DNA of 64,000 bases from Gorsachius magnificus (Eukaryota > Chordata > Aves > Pelecaniformes > Ardeidae): the NCBI GenBank assembly GCA_034008185.1, contig CM067104.1:2075799-2139798 (forward strand), read 5' to 3'. The position numbers and the translations under genes are program-made. Of the stretch, positions 1 through 18,300 are shown one piece after another. The notes beneath the pieces were generated by a model. The model was not told the DNA's origin and searched no databases. It saw only the letters and a list, made by a program, of their open reading frames with translations. The number at the start of each line of letters is the position of its first letter. Within the stretch, counting starts at the first letter, position 1.

Positions 1-121
1 ATCTTCCATCCTTTTGCCTAGTATGGGTCTGCCAGCACAGCAAGTGGCCACCCCAACTCTACTCTTCAAAGAGTCTACCAAACCTTCCATAAGACAGCAC
101 TAAACCTGTTTAGATTATTTT

Positions 122-543
122 ATCATAGAATAGTTTGGGTTGGACGAGACCTTCAAAGGTCACCCAGCCCACCCCTCCTACCGTGAGCAAGGCCATCCCC
201 AGCCAGATCAGCTTGCCCAGAGCTCCGTCCAACCTGGCCTTGGATGTTCCCAGGGATGGGCCATCCACCACATCGCTGGGCAACCCATTCCAGTGTTTCA
301 CCACCCTCATTGTAAAGAATGTCTTCCTTAGATCCAGCCTAAACCTTCCCTGCTTCAGTTTCAAACCATCCCCCCTTGTCCTATCACAACCAGCCCTGCT
401 AAAAGCTTGTCCCCGTCTTCCCTGGGGGCCCCCTTGAAGCCCTGAGCGGCCGCAATCAGGTCCCCCCGCAGCCTCCTCTTCCCCAGGCTGAACCCCCCCA
501 ACTCTCCCAGCCCGGCCCCGCAGCAGAGGGGCTCCAGCCCTCA
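122..543 (-). mobile_element. CR1 LINE fragment, antisense, 5'-truncated
   Basis: Starts with the reverse complement of the CR1 3' tail (ATCATAGAATAGTTTGGG) and continues through the conserved 3' region (CACCCAGCCCA, GGATGTTCCCAGGGATG, CCTAAACCTTCCCTGC). It lies in an SCN8A intron directly upstream of the exon at 630. Confidence 0.9.
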
Positions 544-629
544 GATCCTTGACGTAGCTGGCACAAATCAGACTTGTCCTTTTACTTTGGGTGAATTCTG
601 CCTAAGGGAACATGTGTTTTCTTTGCTAG

Positions 630-6615
<5,986 letters not shown>

Positions 6616-9135
6616 GACACAAACAGTGGAATTGTACAAATTAAAATCTTTGCGAGTGAAAAGATTGTTTACAAACTTGACGAAATAATATGGAACAGCT
6701 GTGGAGACACCTCCCTGAAGATCCTATACCAAACATAGTCTGCTTCCTGTGTGACAGCGTTGCATCTAAGGCAGTGCCCTACCACCTGGTTAAAGGACCC
6801 TTGTGACAAACATTGAAACACACACAAAAAAAAGGAAAAAAAATGGATTTTCTGTTGTTTGGGCAGGTGGATACTGCATGTTCCACATCAGTCAATGCAA
6901 CTTAGGACAAACAGGCAAAATAAAACACACACACACACACACAAACACACACAGAGGAACAAAACCCGCTGCTGGGATTCATATATTTTCCAAAGCAGCC
7001 AAAAATGGATTTTATTTTCCCATTTTTGTTGATTATTATTGAAAGAAAAAAAAAAAAAAAAACACACCAAAAAAACCCCGAAGTCACTGGTAAAGGGTTT
7101 TAAATTCACAAAAAAAAAAAAAAAAGGGAAAAAAAAGAAAAAAAAAGAAAAAAGTTAAAACAAGTAAAACAAAAAAAAGGAAAAAACGGAAGCAAACGGC
7201 CCATTTAGCCCATGCCATTTAATTGCCATCGTTCCTTTGATATTTATTATCTGTATTCCACTTTCTACATGGGCTTTACTTGGTTTGGGAGATGGGGTAA
7301 GCGGGTCCCTTCAGCCTGGAGACAGCTCAGGCTGATCCCTCCCCCCCCCGCCCAAAACAACCCCCCCAAAGTGCTCGTTCAGTGCATCGAAGCGATTTGC
7401 ATGCCGGCATGCCGTGCCCGGACCCGTGCATGAGGCCCCGTGACCCCACCAGCCACCCACACGCTGGCCCCAGCAGCGCCTTAAGCCATAAATTGGAGGC
7501 ACTCCGCCGCCTGCCGTGCCCTGTATTTGGAGAGAAACTTCCCCACTAAACCCCTGCCCTTCACCGGGACGGCCCAGGGCTTAGCGAGTGCTCATGGCCC
7601 CCCCAGTGGGGGACACACACCCCCACCCCCCCCCCAGACCCAACAACAAACAGATAAATAATTGTGTGTGGATGTTTAATTCTCTTTTTTTTTTTTTTTT
7701 CTTTTTCCATCCAGCCATCTTTTTTGCACACTAAAATACATCACAATTCAAATATAACACAATTCCACGCTGCTCTGGCCCCTCATCCAAGGGGGGGGGA
7801 GGTGATAAAACCCCTGAGAACGGCTTGGTCGCCGCTGTAAAACCAAAATTTAGGGCTTAAATACCAGTGAGTGAGTCCCTTTGCCTCCTGCAATATCAAT
7901 CATTAACATTAATTCTTACTCAGCCTCCATCCTGCAGCCTAGACACTTTTTTTGGGTTGGTTTTGGTAGAGATAGCGTGCTAAAAAAAAAATATATAAAT
8001 AGCATCTTATCTCTACTGATGGAGATTTGGGGCACTTACCCCAAGCAACACCCCAAGCAACACCCCCCCCCCGGCGGGGCTGGGGGACAGGGATGTGGCT
8101 CGCAGCGTTCGGTTCTCCCATGGCCATGGGGGGGGGGTTCCTGCGCCGGGTGGGGGGTGCTGGTGGCTTTCCGGCCCCCCCCCCCCCCCGCCTTCCTCCC
8201 TCCGTACCAGGGTTTTTTGGGTTTTGTTTTTTTTTTGGCAGCTCCGCGTGGGTTTTCGCGCTTCTGCAGCCACGAGGGTTTCTGGTTTGGTTTTTTTTTT
8301 TTTTAAACAAGCCGCAGCCCAGGACCAGTCCCATCCCATGGGGGGCACAGGGTGGGAACCGGGGGTGCCTTCGCGTTTTTTCCCATTTCTTGCACTTCCA
8401 TTGAGTGGCGACTGGAACGGCCCCGCAGGGTGGGGAGGGATCGGAGCTACCTCTTGCCTCGTCCTCTCGCTGCAGCAGTAAATAACACCGCCACCGCCCC
8501 ATCCCATGCCACGGCCAAACATTTCTTTCTCCTCACCGACCGGACTCAGCCGCCCCCCCGCCCCAGCTCCTGCTCCGTGGCGTCCTCGCGGCAAAGCCAG
8601 CGCCCGGCCACGGCTCTGGTTGGGATGGGTTTTTGATTCAGGGCCAACGTGGGTCTTCTTACAGGGTCGGACCGCAGCGCCGGCGGTGGGACGGAGAAGC
8701 GAGGGGGTCGGTGCCGCTGCGCACCTCGGCCGGGAGGTGCTGAGCTTAAGCGTGGGCGTTGGAATGTGGACCAAAAAAAAAAAAAAAAAAAAAGGGTACC
8801 CAGAATAGTGGTGGTGGGGGAACCAAACCCCAGGGCAATGGAAAGTGCTGGCAGGAGGCCGCTCGGTTTGCATCATCTCACACCCCAGAAAAAATGACAG
8901 GAATCGCTTCAAAAGGAAGCCAGCCCCCAGCGGGAAGCCATCGGCAGCCGCCCGTGTCCAGGCCACGTCCTCGCCGCGCAGCCCAGCCCGCGCCCCCGGT
9001 AAGACGGCGAGGAACCATTTCGATCCCGTCAGCTCTTGCCCCCACCCGTTGCTCTCGGATAGGATGTACAGGAACCGAGAAACCTGCCCGTCACCTGTAC
9101 AGGCTCCATTGTAAACAGCACAAAAGACAAAAGGA

Positions 9136-9171
<36 letters not shown>

Positions 9172-11705
9172 AAATAGCTGAAAAGTGTGGATGAACTTTT
9201 TAAGAGAATATTATAAATACTGTAATATATCATTTTATTTTATCGGCATGCCTTTTTGTAAATACAAAGAACTACAAAAAATAATAGAATGGCTTCTGGC
9301 TTATGCCATTGTCCATGTTTATTTTTATTTTTTTAATATTTTTCTGTTTTTTTCCTTCGACTTTAGATAGCCAGTAGACATCCCCTACAGGAGGGAAAAC
9401 AAAGAAATAAATTTTAAAAAGGCAAACAAACCCCTCCCCCACCCCCCCCCCACCCCCAAACCAGATTTAAAAAAAAAAAACAAAACCAAAAAGCTTTACT
9501 GCAACTGATCTTTGCGACAGCAGAAGGCTCGATGCGTGGGGTTCCACCGTGCAATAATTTGACCACTTCTATGCAAGATTGGGCTGCACTTCCTAACTGT
9601 TCCGAACAGCCGGGCTCCCGACGCGGAGGCGAAGCTTGGTGCGTTTAGCGTTCATGCTGGCGATTCCATTAAGCTGCTCGATGATGTTAAAATAAAAAAA
9701 AAAAAAAAAAAAAAAAGTCCCGTCAAACTATGTATATATCTTGGGTTTTTTAACATCAGGCCAACGCAAGAGGCGGGCGGCATCGCTGGCGTGGCCGGGA
9801 CTGGGCAGGAGTCGCGCCCCCCCCCCCCAGCTGCCCGGCGGAGCTGCTCGAAGATGTTTTGTGGGGTGGTTTTTGTATTTTTTGGTTCTTTTTTTTTTTT
9901 TTCCCCATTGTCTCCTCGCCAGGGCAGGGCTCTGCGTCGGCCGCCGCTCCCGGGTGCTGCCAGCACGGGGGTCTTGCTCTCGGGTGCCTCTTCACGGGGC
10001 GAAGCCACGGCCAGGGAGGAAGTTTTGGCCCAAGCGCATCGGGGACGGTGGTGCCCTGCACAAAGCTCCAAACGCGCGGATGGAATTTCCATTCCGGATT
10101 CAGGGTTGTGGGAATACAGCCAGGGTGGTGGTGGCAATTCCAAAGCCATAGCCCAAACCCCCAAGGCTACAAGTAGCTCTCTTCCCTCCCCCGCTTACAA
10201 AATTCCCCCCCCCCACCCCCCCCCCTTTTGGGTTAACCTGCGACCCGTCTTCTGAAGAGCGCAGCGGGGAAGGGCGATAAATCCCAATTCAAGCTGCTTT
10301 ATTCACTGTTCCTGTTCACCTTTTTTTAAAATATAGAAGCCAATGTCGAACCAAAACCAAATTAAAATAAAACCGTGATGTTACATAGAGGCCACACCCG
10401 AGTTCGAATTATTTAATTTTCCGCCGCAAAAAAAAAAAAATACAAAAAAATAAAAAAAATAATGTTAAAGCTGTAAAAGCTCAATAGTGAAGATTAGTGT
10501 ATTAGAAATTGCATGGTGGCTCATAATGATCTTACCCAACATGAATAACGATTAATTACGTTACTATAAGCCAAAAGAAAATAAAATAAACGTTACCCTT
10601 TTCACTGTACAAGGTAAGGTTGTCTCGGTGTCCCAATTATTTGACTGGTTGCATTCTCCTTCCCCACCCCCCCCCCCACCTCCTCCATCTAACGGGGGTT
10701 TTATCTCGAGGGTGCAGAAGAGAGCAGAGTTGCAGGAGAAGCCGGTGGAAGGGAGCTCGGCGCGGTGGCGTTTGGTGTTGGGTCCCCACGGGCGCCTGGC
10801 GGGCATGGCTCCATCCCACACCGGGGCCGTGGGGACCAACGCTGCCGGGGTCAGCGTGGGGCTCCTGTCGGGGGGCAGGGAGATGCCCTCCGGCAACGTC
10901 GAGCTGGACCTGCGGCGGCGTGACCCAGACACGTCCCTCGCTCCGCGCAGAGAGGACGGCGTTGGTGCTGCTGCCCATGTTGGACCTGCAGAGCCGGAAT
11001 GCTCGAAGTCGCTCGAAGTCATTTCAAAAGAGGAGCCAAAGCAGATCTGGAGTCACCAGCGAGCCCTTCCCTGGCGAGCCCTTCCCCAGCGGCCACCGGC
11101 CCTTGGCCACGCGACGTTGGGATCCAGCAGCTCCCGTGCATGGACGGTGCTGGGCCACCTCCCACTGCAACCCTGGCTTGGCCACCTTCGCTGCAAGACA
11201 ACCTCACGTCCCTGTTCTCAGCTCACTTTCTTCAGAATCAGTGAGGACTGAGCTCCGGTCAGTGGGGACCCCCAAAGCATGGGGACCCCCAAAGGATGGG
11301 ACCCCCAAAGGATGGGTCCCCCCAGTGCTGCTGAAGGGTCCTCAATTGGGGCTGCAGACAGCAGCAGGCGACCCGTGCACCTGCACCCCACCGTCAGCCC
11401 AGCCTCCTGGCCAGCTTCTCCCCCTTCTGGGGAAGGGGGGGGGGGGCACAAGCTCCAGGTATGGCCCCCACCTCCTCGGAGGGCAGGATTTGACCTGGAG
11501 TTGCTGCAAGTCGAACAGCCAAGGCAGCACCTCGAAATCATTTTCCCTCTCAGAGTTTTGGGCCAATTTATTCAACAAAGGTGGATTTTGCTGCTGGGTG
11601 AAGGCCACCTGGCTCAGGCACCGCAGGGTGGGGAGCGCGGCTGCACCACCCGGCGCCTCGCCACGTCAAGGCATCACGCAACGATCACAACAGTGGTTGG
11701 GATTC

Positions 11706-11739
<34 letters not shown>

Positions 11740-11742
11740 AAA
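11706..11742. repeat. Poly(T)/poly(A) palindrome
   Basis: A run of 14 T passes directly into a run of more than 20 A. Such a hairpin can be real or an assembly artefact. A similar T-to-A run occurs at about 32516-32550. Confidence 0.6.
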
Positions 11743-12274
11743 GTAAAATTAAACAAAAATCCTTTCCCCTTTGCCAGTTTGCTGCGTATTGTAATTTTAC
11801 AGGGCGGTGTGTGCCCACGAGGGCGTCCCCCCACAGCAAGAGCGCAGCTTCGTGCTCGGCGCAAGGCACGGGAAAGGATTCCCCCCCCCCCCCCCCCAGC
11901 TGGAAATCCCTACCTCACAGGGGTGTTGTGAGGCTGAATTTGGGGACCGGCTGGAGCTGGGCACCGGGGACCGACAACATCGCTGCTACCAACACCCGGC
12001 CCGGCTCCAGCCGCCCACCCCCCAGTTGGGGCCAGAGCTGCCTTCCACTGCACATCACTGGTTTGGTTGGGTTTTTCTCCCCCCCCCCCCCCCGCTGTAT
12101 TTGCTCCCCACTTTTGCTCCTCGGTTCTATTCTCTGCTCTGTTTTACGTGAAGAAAGGAGGGGGACGTAGCTGGCTAGGGGAGGGAGGGAGGAGGAAGGC
12201 GATAAAACATCGGGCGTTTGATGGCTGAACTCCGAGTTCCTTTGTACTGTGCACCTTTTTACTTTGGAATTTGC

Positions 12275-12280
12275 AATAAA
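12275..12280 (+). terminator. Distal poly(A) signal, probably SCN8A
   Basis: AATAAA in the context TTGCAATAAAGAAC, followed by a T-rich stretch (CTTGTTTT) about 15 bases downstream, as expected for a cleavage site. It is the last strong signal before the intergenic repeats. Confidence 0.6.
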
Positions 12281-12754
12281 GAACTATGTCCGTCTTGTTT
12301 TAACAACTTCTCCTGGCTGCCCTGGCATTCTGTTACCTTTGCGCCGCGGCAGCCGCCCTCCCGACACCCCCCCCCCCCCTCCTCCCCCGAAACTCCACCG
12401 TCCTCATCGCTTCTGGAGGAGTGGAAACCAACAGCGGAGGCAGGGCTCCTGCGGTGGCTTTGCAAAGTCAGGCCCAGCTGAAGCGCAGACGTCCGGATCC
12501 AGCCCCTGCCCCGAACGAGCAACCAGGCTCCTCACCTGGGGGACAAGCCACAGCTTCGAGCCCCACACGGTCCCAACGCAAAGCTCGCACCAGCCCCAGC
12601 AGGGCGTATTCAGGCTTTTCGTGCTTTAGGGAGGCCGAGCGCTAAATTGCACGAGGGGACGTATTCTGCCACAACCGCCCTACGTGTGCTTCCTTACATT
12701 CACCTGCCCCTGCAAATGCTCACTGCTCCAGGGAGACCTGCAGCCCATGGGTGA

Positions 12755-12972
12755 CCGTCCCTCCTTCCGCTCCAGAGTAAACGCCCTCGTCCCTTATACA
12801 GCTCCGACACCGTCCCTCCTTCCGCTCCAGAGTAAACGCCCTCGTCCCTTATACAGCTCCGACACCGTCCCTCCTTCCGCTCCAGAGTAAACGCCCTCGT
12901 CCCTTATACAGCTCCGACACCGTCCCTCCTTCCGCTCCAGAGTAAACGCCCTTGTTCCTTGCAGCTCTGACA
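12755..12972. repeat. 55-bp tandem repeat, about four copies
   Basis: The unit starting CCGTCCCTCCTTCCGCTCC and ending near CCCTTATACAGCTC repeats with a period of 55 bases (12755, 12810, 12865, 12920). Copies are nearly identical; the last diverges. It is intergenic between SCN8A and ESPL1. Confidence 0.9.
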
Positions 12973-13865
12973 CCATCAGACACACAGCATCCTCTGAGCT
13001 CTGATCCCCGCCAGCCCCGGGCTCCAAGCTGCTCATCGGGCTCCCTGTGGCCAAGGCGGCCGTGCCGCAGCGTGGGAGGACGATGCAGCAGACGGCAAAG
13101 CAGCCTTTCCCCCCGCCAGGAGCCGCAGTTCCCACGCCAGAGCTGGCAGCAGCAGGAGTGGGGCGGCTGCTGAGCCCTGACCTTCCCTTGTGGTCAGGAG
13201 CGGCTCCGAGAGGAGCATCTCTGTGCCAGGAAGGAGCTGCACTGGTGCTTTGGGAAAGGGCACCCCCCGAGGGCAGTGGGTACAATTTCACATAGAAAAA
13301 AAAAACAACCCTATGACATGAAGAATTAACCATTAACCGTTGCGCTCATCTTTTAGAGCCAGACTCAAATTTATTTGCCCTTCCCCTCCAATACTTGCAT
13401 GGCGCCCATAGCTGGCTGCAGGGATGCACGTGCTGTTACTTGACACGAAAACACAGGTTTTAATTCTAATTACAGCAACGCACACGACTATAATCAGAGC
13501 CAAAGCACTTTGGGTCCCCTCACACTCCCCTTGTCATGGCACTGGTTTGATTTCAGCGGCGAGGAGAGGCCGCCAACGCTCCAGGACAGCGGCGATGCTG
13601 CGGCGGGGGGTCCGGGGATCCCCGCCGGGTGCAGCCGGACCTGGCAGCATCGCCTGAAGACCTCCAGCTCCTGTGTTCTTAGGGCTTTGCACACACAGAG
13701 CCAGCGAGGCACCTCAGGGCCACCTGCAAACACCCAGGTATTTGCCATCGTCCCCATGCAGCCGCTTTCTCCAGTGCGTTGCGTCCCCAGCCCCAGCAGC
13801 AGCACCAACCCCATCCCAGCCGCGCTGTAACGCACAGCCTGCGGTTTTGGGTTACTTCATGGGAA
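12973..13865. other. Intergenic, nothing recognised
   Basis: Unique-looking GC-rich sequence between the 55-bp repeat and a CR1 fragment. I see no supported gene or RNA. Confidence 0.5.
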
Positions 13866-14470
13866 TTCATAGAATCACAGAATGCTTGGGGTGGGAAGGG
13901 ACCCCTAGAGGTCACCCAGCCCAACCCCCCGCAGGAGCAGGGACACCTTGAACCAGACCAGGTTGCTCACAGCCCCGGCCAACCGGCCGGGTGTTCCCAG
14001 GGATGGGGCCCCCCCCCCCTGGGCAACCCCTGCCAGGGTTTCACCACCCTCCCTGCAAAGAATTTCTTCCTTAGATCCAGCCTAAACCTCCCCTGCTTCA
14101 GTTTCAAACCATCCCCCCGTGTCCTGGCCCAGCTGGCCCTGCTCAAAAGCTTGTCCCCGTCTTCCCTGGGGGCCCCCTTGAAGCCCTGAGCGGCCGCAAT
14201 CAGGTCCCCCCGCAGCCTCCTCTTCCCCAGGCTGAACCCCCCCAACTCTCCCAGCCCGGCCCCGCAGCAGAGGGGCTCCAGCCCTCGCAGCATTTTTGTG
14301 GCCCCCTCTGGCCCCGCTCCAACAGGTCCAGGTCCTCCTTGTCCGAGGGCTCCCGAGCTGGGCGCAGGGCTCCGGGGGGGTCTCAGTGGAGCGGAGCAGA
14401 GGGGCACAATCCCCCCCCTGGCCCCGCTGCTGGGGATGCAGCCCAGGGTAGGGTTGGCTTCCGGGCTGCC
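13866..14470 (-). mobile_element. CR1 LINE fragment, antisense
   Basis: Starts at the tail TTCATAGAATCACAGAATGC and extends about 600 bases through the CR1 3' region, including CAGCCCGGCCCCGCAGCAGA, which is shared with the CR1 copies at 435-543 and 19260-19470. Confidence 0.9.
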
Positions 14471-14844
14471 AGCACACATTCCTCCTTGGCTAAGAAATGG
14501 AAAGAAAAAACTAAACCGCAGTAAGAGACAGACAAGAAGGGAGCAAAGCCCCCCGACGAACAGCAGCCCTGACAGCCCCTTGGCACAGCCAGCGCCTGGC
14601 TTCAGGAAAGCCAAGGTTGTCACCCAGGACAACTCCCAGAAGCACAAAACAACTCCACTGCAGCACCAGATCAGGTCCTGGGGTATAATTAACATATCTC
14701 CTGTGAATACTTAAACCCAGGTGCTGGTTTTGCATAATAACCCAGTAAAGAGGTTTTGTCCCATCCCTGCCCAGCTCCACCCCTACCATAGGGGACTCTG
14801 TCAGCCAGAGACAACCGGGGACATCACCACAGACCCAAAATTGG

Positions 14845-14965
14845 CCTAGGGGAGGGGGTCGAGGGCACCCTTAGCCAGTTCGCAGGTGGCACCAAACTGG
14901 GAGGGAGTGTGGAGGTGCTGGGGGGGGAGTGTGGGGTCTGCAGAGGGACCTGGCCAGGCTGGATC
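14845..14965 (+). mobile_element. Degraded CR1 reverse-transcriptase fragment, sense
   Basis: A reading such as LSQFAGGTKLGGSVEVLGG can be traced with frame breaks from about 14865. It matches the CR1 ORF2 motif around FADDTKLGG. It is short and decayed, on the plus strand just downstream of the ESPL1 3' end. Confidence 0.6.
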
Positions 14966-15278
14966 CATGGGCCAAGGAGGGATGGGGAGCCCAGGGCAAG
15001 GGGATCCCATGGATGCTATCCAAGGTGAGCAAAAAGAGGCTGAAGCCCAGTGCTGCCATGGGGACCCCCCCACCCTCCCAGGACTCCTGGGGTGCCCCCA
15101 ACCCCAAAAGCCAAGGGATTGGGGGGGGCAGCAGCAAAGGCCAGGGGCTCTGGGTCACCCCCAGCAGCAGGGGCCTTGGGGACCTTCCTCAGGGAGAGAG
15201 GACAAATGGGGAGCAGGGTCAGGGGGGACAAGAGTGACATGAGGGGGGTACAGGGGACACAGGTCCAAGGGGAGGAGC

Positions 15279-15284
15279 TTTATT
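15279..15284 (-). terminator. ESPL1: ESPL1 poly(A) signal
   Basis: TTTATT on the plus strand reads AATAAA on the minus strand, 76 bases beyond the ESPL1 stop codon. It gives a very short 3' UTR. Confidence 0.75.
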
Positions 15285-15359
15285 GTCACAGAACAGGGAA
15301 ATAAAAACACTTTTAAAACCAACTGAAGCCATTGCAAAGACAGGCCCCCCCCCCCACCC

Positions 15360-18300
15360 TCACTGCAGGAAGACAGGCAGCCCATAGGCAACGGGGGCCG
15401 CCCCGATGAGGTATTTGAGTCTGGGGGCTTGGCGGGCCTGGGCAACATAGGAGAGGAAGGGGGCGCCCGAGCCCCCCCTCAGCCAGCCCTGCAGCAGTGC
15501 CTGGGTGTAGCGGTCGATGTCCCCGTCCGTCACATCCCACAGGTTCCCCAGGACGAGGGGGCTGGAAGGGAAGACAGCATTACGCCTGCTCCCACCCCCC
15601 AAAAAAACCCCAAACAAACAAAATCCCAAACCCTGAGCATGCAAACCTCTGCCCCCCTCCCAGACAGACACCCCCCCCCGGTAACTCACCAGCCGGCCAT
15701 GATGTACTTGAGGACGATGCCGGAGCCCTCCAGGCTGCCACGGACAGCAAGGGCAGCGCTGCTGCAGCCAAAAGCAGGGTGACAGCGCGGCAATCCAGCC
15801 GGGCGATGGTCTGTCCATCCAAAAAGCGGGCGCCTGCTCCATGCCCCGCGTAACTACAGGGAGAAGCACCCCCCCAGGTGAGCCCGAGGCTGCTCTCAAA
15901 ACCCCCCCCTGCCCTGGGGTGTCCCCAAAACAGCCCCCCCCCCCCCCCCAGTGATGCTCACATGTAGAGGTCGTGCTCCAGGAGGGCTGCCTGCATCTGC
16001 TCCGCGCTCGGCACAGCTCCCGTCACCCCCCGCCAGCCAGTCTCACTGCAGGAGAGCTGGTGAGAAGGGGTGGGGGGCACAGACCACACCCACACCCCCC
16101 AAATCATAGAATCATAAAGTCATCTAGGTTGGAAAAGACCTTTAAGATCATCACATCCAACTGCTAACCTAACCCTGCCATCCCACCACTAAATCATGTC
16201 CCTAAGCACCTCACCTACCCATCTTTTAAATACCTCCATGTATTTTAAATGCCCCCAAGATCTCCACCCACCTCTCAAACCAAGCCCGAAATCGCTCCTC
16301 AGTGCCCAGGAGGTTCCTGTGGGGGTTGAGGACGTAGAAGGTGCTGCTGGGGTTCACGCCGCAGTTCAGCACAGACCCTGCCTGCCGCTGGAAGGGGAAG
16401 ACGAGTGGGTGCCAGCCCAGCACAAGGTTTTGGGGGGGTGGGGTGGTGCCCCCCAAACCCCAAGGCTGGGGTACATGGGGTTCCCCATCCTCTCACCTTC
16501 TGTGCCAGGGAGTAGCTGAGCAGAAAGCGCAGGGAAGGGAGCCTGGTTACGGGCACGGCCTTCAGGCACGCCATGCTCTCCCAGGGCAGCTTCTGCAGGT
16601 GCTGGGAGGAAGAGGAGGAGGAGGAGGAAGGTGTGAGTGGGAGGGAGGCAGCAAAGCCAGGGCAGGGAGGTGAAGCAGGAGCAGGGGGGTCTCACCTTAT
16701 CCAACACCAGGACAAGGGAGCCACCGGTCTGCGTGGTGCAGGCTCCCCGTTTCTCCACCGACTCCTGCAAGAGGAGCTCAGCCTGGCTGGGCTGTGCCGG
16801 GCAGAGGCTGAAGGCCAGGGCTTGCACCTCCGTGGGGCTGAGGAGGGGAGCAGCGTTCAGCACCACCTGCGAGGAGGAGGAAGGGGTGAACGTCAGCAAA
16901 GCAGGGGCTCAGCTCCCCAAAATCCTGCCCCAGCCCCCCCAAAACCCTGCCCCAGCCTGGACACCTTGAGCAGGGTGGGATCCGAGTCCCTCCAGCCGCA
17001 CTGGCAGAGCTGGGGGTGCAAGCGGGCGGCTTCCTCTGCCAGACCGGGCTCAGGGCTGGTAGGGATCAGGGCACCCCTCCAGCAGCCCAGCACCTCCATC
17101 TCCAGGGTCTCGATGATGCTCTGCAAGAGGCCAGAGAGTCACTGGGGGGGATCCAGACCCCCCCAACCCTCTCCAAGATGTGCCCCGCATCGGGGCGCAG
17201 GGTGGTTTTTCTCCCCCCACCTTCATCCTCCGGTCCAGCTCGGAGCGGCGCTGCCACCAGTCTCGCTTCTCCGTGCAGTTGTTGGTTTCCTTCTGCTCCT
17301 TCTGGATGGCTTCAAATTCTCTCAGCACCGAGCACACTGGGGCCTGGAGGAGGAGGAAGGGAGCTGTGATCCAAGGCCCCAAACACATCTGGGCTGCTCC
17401 TCTCCCACTCCTGTCCTCACCTTGCTGAGCGCAGTGGGGATGCGGATGGTCACAGGAGCCGTGTCCTTCTCCAGCCGCGTCAGGAGCAGCGTGTCCCCTG
17501 TAGAGCCAGGCTGGATGCTGGCGAGGGTCAACAGGCACACCGTCACCCCTGAAAGTCAGACCTGGACCTTAAGGACAGCCCCAAGGGCACCATCCGTCAA
17601 CTCAGCACCCTCCTGGGCCATGAGCTGCCTGGTCCCCGGGCTCGTGTTGGCCCTTACCGCTGGGGATCTCCTGCAGCTGCATCCGGAAGCTGTCCCGCAC
17701 CTCAGAGCCCAGCCCTGTGGAGCTGAACACAAAGAGCCTCTCGAGCTCGGCGAGGTGGTGGCTGCACTGGGTAGCGCTCCCATCCTGCAAGGAGAGCCCA
17801 CGGAGCAGCTTGGCCATGTCCCCTGCTGCCTTCTTCTCTTTGCTGTGGAGGGAAAGGCAGTCAAGGAGGGAAAACCAGCCCAAAAATCACCTTTGCCAGG
17901 GCTCTGGTGGTGTGGGATGAGCTCCTTCCCCGTGACGCCCAGGGAGGGGCGACCGAGGGACTCACTAAATCTTCCTGTGGATGACGCTGAGCAGCTGATG
18001 GCGAGCGGTGACGGAGACCGACTCGGAGAGCAGATACGCGGTGGAGAGAGGGTCCTGGTTCCCCGTGGCCAGCGCCAGGAGCTGGCAGAGCTGGCTGTAG
18101 AGCGTACCGGGAGGGCAGCGGCTGATGCAGTTGAGAGCATCTTTCAGGAGCCTGAGGACCTCCTCCTGTGAGGAGACATCTGGAAGGGACAAAGCAGCAA
18201 AACCCCAGGGGAAGAATCAGCCGCCGAGCCCTCAGGAACCTGGACACACATAAGTTATGGGGCCCGAGGAGACGTGTCCCAGAGTCCTGAGGGAATTGGC

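Larger units (their letters stand above)
6616..12300 (+). other. SCN8A: SCN8A 3' UTR
   Basis: About 5.7 kb of non-coding DNA follows the stop codon. It has long A and T homopolymers, a CA microsatellite (about 6925-6953) and no credible ORF. Several AATAAA signals occur (6919, 9406), and the last clear one at 12275-12280 follows a sequence typical of an mRNA end. A 3' UTR of several kilobases is usual for SCN8A; the exact end is inferred. Confidence 0.7.

Noticed and set aside
10620..12170. 516-codon plus-strand frame in the SCN8A 3' UTR
   Set aside because: It contains poly-lysine and poly-phenylalanine from A/T homopolymers and no recognisable domain. It lies before the SCN8A poly(A) signal.
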